Shown: in pieces, positions 23,459 through 31,799 of the stretch
How the letters are laid out: each line of letters opens with the position of its first letter
How positions within the stretch are numbered: the first letter of the stretch is position 1
NCBI GenBank assembly: GCA_945871085.1
Contig: CAMBVX010000009.1
Span: forward strand, 1 to 45,800
DNA: 45,800 nt
DNA from: Opitutus sp. GAS368
Lineage (GTDB): Bacteria > Verrucomicrobiota > Verrucomicrobiia > Opitutales > Opitutaceae
Direction of reading: 5' to 3'
Notes under the pieces: model-generated
Databases searched by the model: none
Told to the model about the DNA's origin: nothing
The model's input: the letters and a program-made list of their open reading frames with translations, nothing else
Translations under genes and position numbers: made by a program

Positions 23459-25633
23459 TCAGGCAGCGTTGAGGAGCGAACCCGGGTCGAGAATGAGCGC
23501 GATACTGCCGTCCCCCAGGATCGCGGCGCCCGCCACGCCCGGGAGATTTTGCATGAAGCCCCCCAGATTCTTAATCACGACCTCTTGCTTGCTGACCATC
23601 TCGTCGACGAGCAGCGCCGAAACTTTGCCGGCGTTCTCCACGATAACGACGATGCCGTCCCACGGGTTGAGCGCCTCGCCGGGAATTCCGAAACGTTGAT
23701 GGAGCCGATGAATCGGGATGAATTTCCCGCGGAGATCGAGCACTTCGCCCAAACCGTGCACGGTGGAAATATTCTCGCGGGACGGACGCAGCGCCCGCTG
23801 CACCGAAGTCGTCGGCAAGATGAAGCGATCCTCGCCCACGCGAACCACGAGACCATCGATGATCGCCATCGTGAGCGGCAGCTTGATCTTGAACGTGGAG
23901 CCACGGCCCAACTCCGAGGTAATTTCAATCTTCCCGCGCAACTTCTGGATATTGCGTTTCACGACATCCATGCCGACGCCCCGCCCGGAAACCGACGTGA
24001 CCTTCTCCGCGGTCGACAAACCCGGAGCGAAAATGAGCGCGAGCATTTCATCGCGGGAGAGTTGGGTGCCGGCCGCGATGATACCCTTTTCAACGGCCTT
24101 ACGGTAGATGCGATCCGCGTCGATGCCTTTGCCGTCGTCCTGCAGCTCAATCACGATGCTGCCACCTTGGTGATGGGCGCGCAGGTGCAGCGAGCCAGTC
24201 TCGGGTTTCCCCTTGGCGACGCGATCGGCGGTAGGCTCCAAGCCATGATCGAGCGCATTGCGCACCATGTGAACCAACGGATCGCCGATTTCCTCCACCA
24301 CGGTGCGGTCGAGTTCGGTGTCTTCACCGCTCGTCATGAAGGACACTTTTTTGCCGAAGTCGCGCGCGAGATCGCGCGCGAGGCGCTCCATTTTTTGGAA
24401 CGTCGACTTGATGGGGATCATGCGCAGCGACATCGCCGTGCTCTGCAGCTCCTTCGTGATGCGGGAAAGTTGGGCGACATTGCGCTGGAGCCCCGTGCCG
24501 ACGCCGCCGTTCAGACGCGACGTTTCGATCAGTTGGCTCTGGACGATCACGAGTTCGCCGACGACATCCATCAACGAGTCCAGCTTGTCGGTATTAACCC
24601 GCACCGTCTGATTACCGACGCCGGACTTACCCGTCGCCGCTGCCTCGATGGCATTGGAGGTAGCCTTGGGCGGAGCGGGCACCACCTCTCCGTGCTCCTG
24701 GCTGGGGTCGGGAGCCGGTGCCGTTGGCGGGGCGGCGAAGAACTCCGTCACCACCGGTGAGGGGACTGACGGCGCACCAGCGGCGACCGCAGCCAACTTG
24801 CTGGCGGGCGAAGCATCGCGATCGGCGACCGCCAGTTTCTTTACCGCGCGCATCAAGTGACTGACCGGCACGATTTGGTCTGGCAGCAAGCCTTGTTCGA
24901 GCGCGCGGGCGACCTGTTGGGTCAGGGCAGCGAGTGCGTCGCGGCTCCGCAGAATCTCGGTGATGATGACGGCGGTGAGGCGCAGCTTATGATTCCGCGC
25001 AAGGTCGAGCAGCGACTCGACTTCATGCGCGAGCGTCTGCATCGGAACGAGACCGAGGAAGCCCGCATTGCCTTTGATCGTATGAAACGACCGAAAAATG
25101 GAATTGAGCGCCTCCGGATCGTCAGGCTGTTGATCGAGCGCGAGCAGCGCGGCCTCGATCTGCTGGAGGTGGTCCACGGCCTCGGCGTAAAATTCACCGA
25201 GCAGTTCCTTGTTATCCTCGAGATGTAAATCCAGCAGCACATCCGCCGGAGATTTTTCCTCGCCCGCTGGCGCCGCGACCAACGACGCCCCCGGAGCAAG
25301 GGCGACGGCACCCGCACCACTCGCGGGGAGGAGCTTCCCGTGCTGCAAACACTCCATCGCGACCGGCAGCCACTCGACCAAGAAACGGAGTTGGGCGATC
25401 GTTGCCTCGTCAAATGGCTGGGCGTTATCCAGCAGCTTGTCGAGGGCCGCATGCGCCGCAGCGATCGGGGCCTGGAGCGCCGGTTCAGTCGCGCAGCCAT
25501 CCCGCAAGTCCCCGAGCAGACTATAGGACGGCACGAGGCCGTCATCGCGCCCAGCTTGGGCGAGAATAGATTCGGTCGCGAGGCGGTTGATCGTCTCTTC
25601 TATATGGCAGGCTTGCGCGGTGGTGAGAGGCAT
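23459..25633 (-). CDS. cheA: chemotaxis histidine kinase CheA
   Basis: The start at 25633 (MPLTTAQA) gives 724 residues; an ATG at 25654 would add seven but sits too close to the sigma-28-like site. The phosphotransfer His is near residue 184 in FHTIKGNAGF, then come the dimerisation helices (DKLDSLMDVVGELVIVQSQL), the ATPase domain (N box NALDHGLEP, G boxes DDGKGID and GRGVGMDVV) and a C-terminal CheW-like domain (LRGKFIPIHRLHQRFG). It autophosphorylates in receptor arrays and passes phosphate to response regulators. About 130 helical residues precede the Hpt domain, which is unusual because CheA normally begins with it. cheW lies divergently next to it. Confidence 0.95.
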   Translation of the reverse strand: MPLTTAQACHIEETINRLATESILAQAGRDDGLVPSYSLLGDLRDGCATEPALQAPIAAAHAALDKLLDNAQPFDEATIAQLRFLVEWLPVAMECLQHGKLLPASGAGAVALAPGASLVAAPAGEEKSPADVLLDLHLEDNKELLGEFYAEAVDHLQQIEAALLALDQQPDDPEALNSIFRSFHTIKGNAGFLGLVPMQTLAHEVESLLDLARNHKLRLTAVIITEILRSRDALAALTQQVARALEQGLLPDQIVPVSHLMRAVKKLAVADRDASPASKLAAVAAGAPSVPSPVVTEFFAAPPTAPAPDPSQEHGEVVPAPPKATSNAIEAAATGKSGVGNQTVRVNTDKLDSLMDVVGELVIVQSQLIETSRLNGGVGTGLQRNVAQLSRITKELQSTAMSLRMIPIKSTFQKMERLARDLARDFGKKVSFMTSGEDTELDRTVVEEIGDPLVHMVRNALDHGLEPTADRVAKGKPETGSLHLRAHHQGGSIVIELQDDGKGIDADRIYRKAVEKGIIAAGTQLSRDEMLALIFAPGLSTAEKVTSVSGRGVGMDVVKRNIQKLRGKIEITSELGRGSTFKIKLPLTMAIIDGLVVRVGEDRFILPTTSVQRALRPSRENISTVHGLGEVLDLRGKFIPIHRLHQRFGIPGEALNPWDGIVVIVENAGKVSALLVDEMVSKQEVVIKNLGGFMQNLPGVAGAAILGDGSIALILDPGSLLNAA

Positions 25634-25660
25634 GGGAGCGATGTTTCTTCGCAAGCTGTG

Positions 25661-25687
25661 TCATCGGAACGGCGCCCCGATAGTTAA
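25661..25687 (-). promoter_or_regulatory. possible sigma-28 promoter for cheA
   Basis: On the minus strand TTAACTAT, 11 bp, then TCCGATGA agrees with the FliA consensus (TAAAGTTT-N11-GCCGATAA) at 11 of 16 positions with exact spacing. It would start transcription near 25655, about 20 bp before the cheA ATG at 25633. It is weaker than the cheX site. Confidence 0.4.
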
Positions 25688-25803
25688 AGAGAATCTCCGC
25701 AATGTTTGGTCGGGGTGCGGCCACGACGGCGTGCGATGCCGGACTGACCACCCTTCACTCGGGGTCACTTCACCCGTGGGCCGTGGCGATCGTCCGTTTT
25801 TCC

Positions 25804-25830
25804 TAAAGTCCACCGAAACGTGGCCGAAGA
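25804..25830 (+). promoter_or_regulatory. sigma-28-like promoter for cheW
   Basis: TAAAGTCC, 11 bp, then GCCGAAGA matches the flagellar sigma-28 consensus at 12 of 16 positions with the correct spacing. It lies about 60 bp before the cheW ATG at 25889. It also argues against a GTG start at 25820, which would lie inside the promoter. Confidence 0.55.
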
Positions 25831-25888
25831 ATGGACAGCGCCTGGTCACAACCCGCCTGACCACCCGCGCGAAACCACTTTTCCCATC

Positions 25889-26398
25889 ATGTCCCACGCT
25901 CCCACCACCCTCGCCCCCGTCGGCGGCAAGAATTCTCTCGCCGGCAAATACCTGACCGTCGTGCTTGAAAGTGAAGCCTACGGCATCGCGGTCCTGAAGG
26001 TCCGCGAAATCATCCGCCTGCAAAAGATCACTCCGGTGCCGCAAATGCCGGCCTTTGTGAAAGGGGTGATCAACCTTCGTGGCCGCGTGATTCCCATTGT
26101 AGATCTACGCGTAAAATTTGGGCTCAAAGCTGAATTCACCGAGCGCACCTGCATCGTCGTCGTGCAGGTGAAACTTCCCTCGGACCAAACCGTGCAGATG
26201 GGGTTGATCGTCGATCGGGTGGAAGAAGTGGTGACGCTGGCGGCGCACGAGATCGAACCAACGCCAGATTTTGGCGCTTCGATCAGCACCGAATACCTCC
26301 TCGGGATGGCCAAGGTCAAAGGCCAGGTAAAGACGCTGCTCGACATCGACCGCGTCGTCGCCCCGGACACCGTCCACGCCATCGTGTTGGCCGTGTAA
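25889..26398 (+). CDS. cheW: chemotaxis adaptor CheW
   Basis: The protein has 169 residues from the ATG at 25889 (MSHAPTTLAPVGG). It is a single CheW domain: YLTVVLESEAYGIAVLKVRE, FVKGVINLRGRVIPIVDLRV, MGLIVDRVEEVVTLAAHEIE and LLGMAKVKGQVKTLLDIDRV. CheW links CheA to methyl-accepting receptors in the polar arrays. It is the only clear plus-strand gene in the window and diverges from cheA across 255 bp that carry sigma-28-like sites on both strands. A strong hairpin with a T-rich tail follows it, so it is probably a single-gene transcript. No receptor gene lies nearby. Confidence 0.95.
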   Translation: MSHAPTTLAPVGGKNSLAGKYLTVVLESEAYGIAVLKVREIIRLQKITPVPQMPAFVKGVINLRGRVIPIVDLRVKFGLKAEFTERTCIVVVQVKLPSDQTVQMGLIVDRVEEVVTLAAHEIEPTPDFGASISTEYLLGMAKVKGQVKTLLDIDRVVAPDTVHAIVLAV

Positions 26399-26429
26399 TC
26401 GACCTCTCCTCCCCATTTGTTAGCGCAAC

Positions 26430-26472
26430 CGGCCCGGCTGGAGACGCAGGTTTCCACCGGGCCGTTTAATTT
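26430..26472 (+). terminator. intrinsic terminator after cheW
   Basis: CGGCCCGG at 26430-26437 pairs with CCGGGCCG at 26457-26464, and the stem is extended inward by TGG/CCA. TTTAATTT follows on the plus strand. It lies between convergent cheW and the NtrC-type gene; on the minus strand it lacks a T-run. Confidence 0.75.
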
Positions 26473-26504
26473 CCACCTCAGAGGCACGCCGGCTATCACC
26501 AACG

Positions 26505-27863
26505 CTACACCGGATCGACCGCCACGCCCTCGGACCTTAACCGTTGAAGTTTGTAGGTGAGTGCGCGACGGCTGATCGCCAACTCCTTCGCGGTTTCGGT
26601 GCGGTTGTAGTTATTTTTCCGCAGCGCGTGGAGGATGGCCTCGCGTTCAATTTGCTCGAGGCGCTGCGCATCGGCCGGTGCGAGCGGAGGCACGGCCGCT
26701 TGCGTCACAATTCGCGCCGGCAGGTGCTCCGGCAGCACGATTTCTCCACGAGAAAGCAGCGCGGCCCGCTCCATCGCATTGCGCAACTCGCGCACATTGC
26801 CCGGCCACCGGTAGCTCGCCAAACAGGCCGCGACGGTGGCAGAGAACCGTGATTTCTGCCGCGAAAATAATCCGATAAAATACGTGGCCAACGGCAGGAT
26901 GTCTTCCGGGCGCTCACGGAGCGCCGGGAGGTGAATTTCCATCACATTCAGCCGGTAAAAGAGATCCTCCCGAAATTGTCCGGCGGCGATCTGTGCTTCC
27001 AAATCGCGGTTCGTGGCGGCGAGGACGCGCGCGTTCGTGTGAAAATCCCGACCCGAACCGATCCGATGAAACGAACCATCCTGAATCACGCGTAGTAATT
27101 TTGCCTGCAGCAGCAACGGTAAGTCCCCGATTTCATCCAGAAAAATTGTCCCGTGGTTCGCCTCTTCGAATCGTCCGATGCGCTGCTGGGTGGCACCGGT
27201 GAACGAACCTTTTTCGTGCCCAAACAATTCGCTCTCAAGGAGGCTTTCCGGAATCGCCGCGCAGTTCACTTTGACGAGCGACCCGGCGGCCCGCGGACTC
27301 CAGCCGTGGATGACCTCGGCGACGACCTCCTTCCCAACCCCGCTCTCCCCCGTGATCAGCACGCGCGTCTCGGAGGGCGCGATCACGGCGGCGTCGCGAA
27401 AGACGGCCTGCATGAGTGGGCTCACCGTCACCACTCCGGCCGGCAGAGTGCTTTCCGTTTGCGTGGAGAGTGGGGCGACGCCGCGACGCTCGGTCGCGAG
27501 CCGGACGGTCGCGATGAGTTCGTCGAGATCGATCGGTTTGGCCAAATAATTGACGGCGCCGTCGCGCATGGCGGCGACCGCGCTGCGGATATCGGCAAAC
27601 GCCGTGACGAGGAGCACCGGGAGCGTCGGGTGTTTTTGCCGCACGCGGCGCAAAGTCTCGATGCCCGACATACCCGGCATGCGCACATCGCTGATCATCA
27701 TCGCGAACGGCGTGGCGAGCAGCTGCTCCAGCGCCGCTTCACCCGACGCGGCCGATTGCGTGTGGTAGCCTTGGGCGCGCAGAAACGATTCCAGCAGACT
27801 GCGCTGACCGCGATCGTCATCGACGATGAGAATGGAGACGGCCGCAGAAACGTCGGGCTTCAT
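26505..27863 (-). CDS. NtrC-type sigma-54 activator response regulator
   Basis: The protein has 452 residues. The receiver at 9-120 holds DDD, the phosphorylation Asp in ISDVRMPGMSG, VTAF and AKPI. The AAA+ domain at about 145-380 has Walker A GESGVGKE and FLDEIGDLP, with the sigma-54 contact loop as GSFTGA instead of GAFTGA. A Fis-type helix-turn-helix is at the end (NNYNRTETAKELAISRRALT). It activates sigma-54 promoters when phosphorylated, presumably by the kinase encoded just upstream, whose stop its ATG overlaps by 4 bp. Both sit at the 3' end of the T2SS operon. The GSFTGA change is tolerated in some activators. It resembles PilR and NtrC equally well. Confidence 0.9.
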   Translation of the reverse strand: MKPDVSAAVSILIVDDDRGQRSLLESFLRAQGYHTQSAASGEAALEQLLATPFAMMISDVRMPGMSGIETLRRVRQKHPTLPVLLVTAFADIRSAVAAMRDGAVNYLAKPIDLDELIATVRLATERRGVAPLSTQTESTLPAGVVTVSPLMQAVFRDAAVIAPSETRVLITGESGVGKEVVAEVIHGWSPRAAGSLVKVNCAAIPESLLESELFGHEKGSFTGATQQRIGRFEEANHGTIFLDEIGDLPLLLQAKLLRVIQDGSFHRIGSGRDFHTNARVLAATNRDLEAQIAAGQFREDLFYRLNVMEIHLPALRERPEDILPLATYFIGLFSRQKSRFSATVAACLASYRWPGNVRELRNAMERAALLSRGEIVLPEHLPARIVTQAAVPPLAPADAQRLEQIEREAILHALRKNNYNRTETAKELAISRRALTYKLQRLRSEGVAVDPV

Positions 27864-29350
27864 GCGGCGGGGGCGCTGAGTTTTAATCCGGTGAACCGAA
27901 AGAGCGCACCGCGCGGGACGTTCGCATCGCAGGCCACGCCCCAGTGGTGCGCCGAAGCGATCTGCTGCACGATCGCGAGCCCAAGGCCGACCCCTTTGGG
28001 TCGCATCGTCACGTAGGGTTTGAAGATATTGGCCCGCTCCGCCGCCGCGACGCCCGGACCGTCGTCACCGATTTCCAAAACGGCCTCGCGGAGGCCGGAC
28101 TGCGTCAGCCGCACTTCCACGCGTCCACCGGGCAACACGGCTTGCAGCGCATTCAGCAGAACATTGAACAATGCCTGGCGGAGTAATTGTTCGTCGGCTT
28201 CGATCACCAGCGGGGACTCCGGTGGGACCAAGGTCACCTGCTTTTCCTCGATATCCGGCACCAAGGTGCGCGCGACGTCGGCCACCAAGCGCCGCACCTC
28301 GACGGGGCCGAGGTGAGCTTCGCGGGGCTTCGAGTAGTTGATAAATTCGTTCAACTGCACCGTCACGCGGTCGGCCTCTTCGATGATGGTCGATGCGTGC
28401 TCCTTGAGCTTGGGCGAGCTGCCGGCCTGCATGGCGATCATCTGCGCCAAACCACGAATGAGGTTGAGCGGATTGCGCGTCTCGTGGGCCAGACCGGCGG
28501 CGGCGAAATTCATCCCCTTGAGATGGGTGTTCATTTCCCCCGCTTTGACTAAACGGATCTGCAGTTCGGAATTCTTTGAGAGATTGCGCCAGGCGAGGAC
28601 CGACAACACCGCGCCCCCGAGCGCCAGCAAGCTGACGAGCGACCGGAGCAGTAAATTGCTCTGCACGGTCCGGCGCATTTCCGCCGTAGACAGGGAAATC
28701 ACCAGGCTGTGGGCACCTTGTTTTTGGATCACCGCATCGTATTCCTCCTTCGACATCCAAGAGGGACGGCTGAAGAGAGGCCGGGCCGCCGCCGCACCGG
28801 CGGACTCAGCCGCTGGAGTGACGCCGGACTCGGTTGGCCGGCGCGATGGGAGCGGACGAAACGCCCGGGTGAGCCGTTCATCCGAGACGACGATCGCCGC
28901 GGGAGGCCGGACACCGTCCTCGGTGGCGGCCGCGCCCAAATCCATCAAGTTCAGAATCGTCAGCGAGTGCTCGCTCCAGAAAACACCGCGCGCCCGCAGC
29001 ATCTCGGGCGTCAGTTCCACCGCATGGCCAGCGCTCGCGATCGGTTCACCCGTGGCACCAAGAATCGCAATGGACTCCAATTCCTCCGGGCGAAGCAGAT
29101 CCTGCAGCGCGGACTGTAGACGCTCTTTCGAAACCACGATACCGTTGCGCCGCTGAGAGCGGACCACGACGCCGAGCGTCGAGGTGATGTCCCGCCCGCG
29201 GTGGATGAGCGCTTGGGCGGCGTCGCGCTTGAAGCGGACGTGTTCCTCCAGCTGCCACCCGCAGATCCCCAAACCGCAACCGATCAGGGTGGCGGAAACG
29301 ATGAAATTTCGTTTTGCGGACGGCCAAATCATAGGGGGCGTGGGCCACAC
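27860..29350 (-). CDS. NtrB/PilS-type sensor histidine kinase
   Basis: The protein has 496 residues from 29350, or 490 from a second ATG at 29332 that lies nearer the first membrane segment (NFIVSATLIGCGLGICGWQL). A periplasmic sensor region of about 210 residues of unknown fold is followed by a second membrane segment (SLVSLLALGGAVLSVLAW). The H box is LAHETRNPL, then a HATPase_c domain (DEQLLRQALFNVLLNALQAV, GDDGPGV, KGVGLGLAIVQQIA). It should phosphorylate the NtrC-type regulator that overlaps it by 4 bp. The start lies 35 bp after the secretin gene, suggesting read-through from the T2SS operon. The signal sensed is unknown. Confidence 0.9.
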   Translation of the reverse strand: MWPTPPMIWPSAKRNFIVSATLIGCGLGICGWQLEEHVRFKRDAAQALIHRGRDITSTLGVVVRSQRRNGIVVSKERLQSALQDLLRPEELESIAILGATGEPIASAGHAVELTPEMLRARGVFWSEHSLTILNLMDLGAAATEDGVRPPAAIVVSDERLTRAFRPLPSRRPTESGVTPAAESAGAAAARPLFSRPSWMSKEEYDAVIQKQGAHSLVISLSTAEMRRTVQSNLLLRSLVSLLALGGAVLSVLAWRNLSKNSELQIRLVKAGEMNTHLKGMNFAAAGLAHETRNPLNLIRGLAQMIAMQAGSSPKLKEHASTIIEEADRVTVQLNEFINYSKPREAHLGPVEVRRLVADVARTLVPDIEEKQVTLVPPESPLVIEADEQLLRQALFNVLLNALQAVLPGGRVEVRLTQSGLREAVLEIGDDGPGVAAAERANIFKPYVTMRPKGVGLGLAIVQQIASAHHWGVACDANVPRGALFRFTGLKLSAPAA

Positions 29351-29385
29351 TCAGGCCCAGACCACGGGCCGTTCCAAGCCCGCAA

Positions 29386-30543
29386 TCAGGGGTTGCCGAG
29401 GTATTTCTTCATCTCCTCTTTCTCGAAGGTCTTCGGAGCCAGCTCCAGTTTCGCGCGCTCGTCCTTCGCCATCCCGGCCAAATCCTTGGGGTCAGTCACC
29501 ACGTGCGGCGTGAGGAAAATGAGCAGCTCCGTCTTCTGATTCTTTTTGATATTCCGCTTAAACGCGTAACCCAAAATAGGGATATCCCCGAGGAGCGGCA
29601 CTTTGTTTTCCTGGTCGATCACCTGCGTGGAAATCAGGCCGCCGATGACAACAGTTTGGTCGCTGGGCGTCACGACGACGGTGTCGGCCGAGCGTTTGTC
29701 GATCACCGGAGAATTGACGCCCGTCGAGATCGGGACGGTGGTCGCGCTCAGCGAGGAGATTTCCGGCGAGACGATCATCTCGACCAAGCCGGCCTGCGTG
29801 ATGAACGGCGTCACGCGTAATATGATACCGACATCCTGGTAGGAGACGGTGTTGATCGTCGTGTTATTCGTATCGCTGACGCGGGAGTTCGTGATGATCG
29901 GGATCTGCTGGCCGACCAAAATCGTGGCCTGCTGGCTGCTCCGGGTGAGAATCGAGGGCCGTGAAAGAATTTCGGTCTTACTTTTCACCGCGAGCGCATG
30001 GAGCGTGGCCTCAAGACCGTGCTGCCCACTGATGTTGTAAAAGGCACCGTATTGGGTCGCATCGTCGAGCGCGTTCCCCAAACCAAACTTGGTCGTCGCG
30101 GTGCCGATCGGCCCGCCCTTGATCGCAATTTTCCCTCCGTAGGTGGCCTCGGCGCCCAAATCGAGATCGTCGCCGTGCGTCACCTGGAGGAAGACCACGT
30201 TGATCAAAACCTGGGGCTTTGGCTTATCGAGACTGGCGATGATCGTCTTAATATTTTCGTTCGTATCGTCGTCCGTGACGATGATGAGCCGGCGCGACTC
30301 CATGTCGCTCGTGATCATCGCATCGCCGAGCATGGTGGAGTTTTGATACTGGCGGCTGCCCGCACCGCTACTACTGCTGCCGCCGCCAGTGCCGGTAGGA
30401 CGTGTCGGAGTCGCCGCGCGCGTCGGAGTCGCCGCGCGCGTCGGCGTCTGGGGCGCACGGGTCTGGGCGAAAACTTCGGCGGCGAGCAACAGGGAGGCGG
30501 CGATCATCAGCCCCGAGCGAAGTGAAAAACGAGATAGATTCAT
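29386..30543 (-). CDS. gspD: T2SS secretin, C-terminal half (second part of N3 + pore domain)
   Basis: The protein has 385 residues with its own signal peptide (MNLSRFSLRSGLMIAASLLL, cut near VFAQ). A Thr/Ala/Pro and Ser/Gly-rich linker at 27-65 follows, including an 18-bp tandem repeat (TPTRAA units). Residues 75-110 (MITSDMESRRLIIVTDDDTN, ENIKTIIASLD) are the second half of an N3 domain. The secretin domain fills 111 to about 355, ending in the signature VPLLGDIPILGYAFK and LLIFLTPHVV. It should form the outer-membrane channel. The normal N0, N1, N2 and first half of N3 are encoded by the preceding gene. No pilotin-binding S domain is evident after the signature; only a charged tail is seen. 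Confidence 0.9.
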   Translation of the reverse strand: MNLSRFSLRSGLMIAASLLLAAEVFAQTRAPQTPTRAATPTRAATPTRPTGTGGGSSSSGAGSRQYQNSTMLGDAMITSDMESRRLIIVTDDDTNENIKTIIASLDKPKPQVLINVVFLQVTHGDDLDLGAEATYGGKIAIKGGPIGTATTKFGLGNALDDATQYGAFYNISGQHGLEATLHALAVKSKTEILSRPSILTRSSQQATILVGQQIPIITNSRVSDTNNTTINTVSYQDVGIILRVTPFITQAGLVEMIVSPEISSLSATTVPISTGVNSPVIDKRSADTVVVTPSDQTVVIGGLISTQVIDQENKVPLLGDIPILGYAFKRNIKKNQKTELLIFLTPHVVTDPKDLAGMAKDERAKLELAPKTFEKEEMKKYLGNP

Positions 30544-30581
30544 GAGAAGGCCTTAAATTGAAAAAGTGCGACGGAGGTGAG

Positions 30582-31799
30582 TTAGCGGCGACCGCTGGTC
30601 GAGAGCGTCGAGTTGGCGGGCGTCGTCTGGCTGTTGTTGGCGGCGCGGGTGGCCAGCGGATCGTTTTGCGTCGAGGCCGACGCGCGCGAGTTACTGGATT
30701 GGAAGAGATTTTTCAGGACCGTTTCGACCTGCTTCACATCGGCATTCTCCAACGTGTAAACAAAGACCTTTTGTTTACGGGCCGGACTCGCATCGAGCTG
30801 CGCGATGATTTCGCCAATCTCCGGCATCGTGTCTTTGCTGGCCGTCACAATCACCGAGTACGTGCGGGCATCGGCAATCGCGACCACCGGCGTCGAACGC
30901 GACGTCGAGGAGGCGCCACCTCCGCCGGTACGGCCACCGGCCCCGCCGGTGCGACCACCACCACCCGTGGTGCCGCTGCGTCCACCGAAGCCCGGAAAGC
31001 CGGGAAAGCCGCCGCCGACCCCACCGCGACCGACGGTCGCGCCTTGGCCCTGACTAGGACTCGAAAAAATGTTCGTAATCAGCTGAGCCATTTCCACCGG
31101 GTCCGCGTTCTTTAGCTGAAACATTTTCATGGTCGACACGGTGTCGGCCGAGGTGTCGAGGGCGGACACGATTTCGACGATGTGGCGGACGTTGATGTTC
31201 GTGTCGGTGACGACGAGGGAATTGCTGTCCTGATTTGCGGTGAGCGTGGCGGAACCAGGGATCAGCGTCCCCAGATCGCGCGCGGCCTGGGTGGCATCGA
31301 TACGGCGCAACGGGATGATCTGCATGACGAGTTCCGCGTTCATCGGAATTTCTTGGGGATCATTGCCGGTGCGGATGGGGATATTTTTTTTCTTCGCTTC
31401 GTCCTTGGAGCTGACGATCAGGCTGCGGCCCTGCACGCTGGCGCTGTAGCCGTTTTTGTTAAGCGCTTGGTTGAGCAACTGGACCGCTTCTTCGCGCGTG
31501 ACCGGCTGCGAGCTCCACATATCCACCGTGCCGCGGACGGGGGTTTCGAGGACGATGATAAAACCGGCGGCGTCGCTCATGTAGTTGAGCACGGTTTCGA
31601 GCGGAGCGCCGCGGAAATTGAAGCGCAGCTCGCCTGGTTTGGGCGCGGGGCGCGCGGCCGGTGGCCGAGTGCTCGGATCCGGCGCAGCGGCCTTCACCGG
31701 CGCAGGCGCGGGGGCGGGAGCGACATTTTGAGCTGAAGCGCCAGCGGCGAAGGCGGCGAAGCCGAGCAGGAGAGACGGGGTGAATCGGGTCGTTTTCAT
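30582..31799 (-). CDS. gspD: T2SS secretin, N-terminal half (N0-N1-N2 + first part of N3)
   Basis: The protein has 405 residues with a signal peptide (to about ASAQ, residue 24) and an Ala/Pro linker. N0 is at about 57-133 (RFNFRGAPLETVLNYMSDAA), N1 at 152-215 (IIPLRRIDATQAARDLGTLI, NSLVVTDT), and N2 at 222-338, split by a 55-residue Gly-rich loop at 248-302. The first strand and helix of N3 are at 343-368 (KVFVYTLENADVKQVETVLK). It then ends in a Ser/Asn/Thr-rich tail (STLSTSGRR) and a TAA. A full GspD is one chain of about 650-700 residues; here the periplasmic ring part ends inside N3 and the pore part is a separate exported protein 38 bp downstream. Its ATG overlaps the GspC-like gene by 4 bp. 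Confidence 0.9.
   Translation of the reverse strand: MKTTRFTPSLLLGFAAFAAGASAQNVAPAPAPAPVKAAAPDPSTRPPAARPAPKPGELRFNFRGAPLETVLNYMSDAAGFIIVLETPVRGTVDMWSSQPVTREEAVQLLNQALNKNGYSASVQGRSLIVSSKDEAKKKNIPIRTGNDPQEIPMNAELVMQIIPLRRIDATQAARDLGTLIPGSATLTANQDSNSLVVTDTNINVRHIVEIVSALDTSADTVSTMKMFQLKNADPVEMAQLITNIFSSPSQGQGATVGRGGVGGGFPGFPGFGGRSGTTGGGGRTGGAGGRTGGGGASSTSRSTPVVAIADARTYSVIVTASKDTMPEIGEIIAQLDASPARKQKVFVYTLENADVKQVETVLKNLFQSSNSRASASTQNDPLATRAANNSQTTPANSTLSTSGRR

Noticed and set aside
30400-30450. 18-bp tandem repeat in the pore-half secretin gene as a mobile or regulatory repeat
   Set aside because: It is in frame and encodes the TPTRAA linker units, so it is best explained as a low-complexity protein linker.
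30543-30584. Secretin split as a simple frameshift or sequencing error
   Set aside because: The downstream part has its own ATG and complete signal peptide, and both sides of the break are low-complexity linkers, so one added or lost base would not restore a normal GspD.
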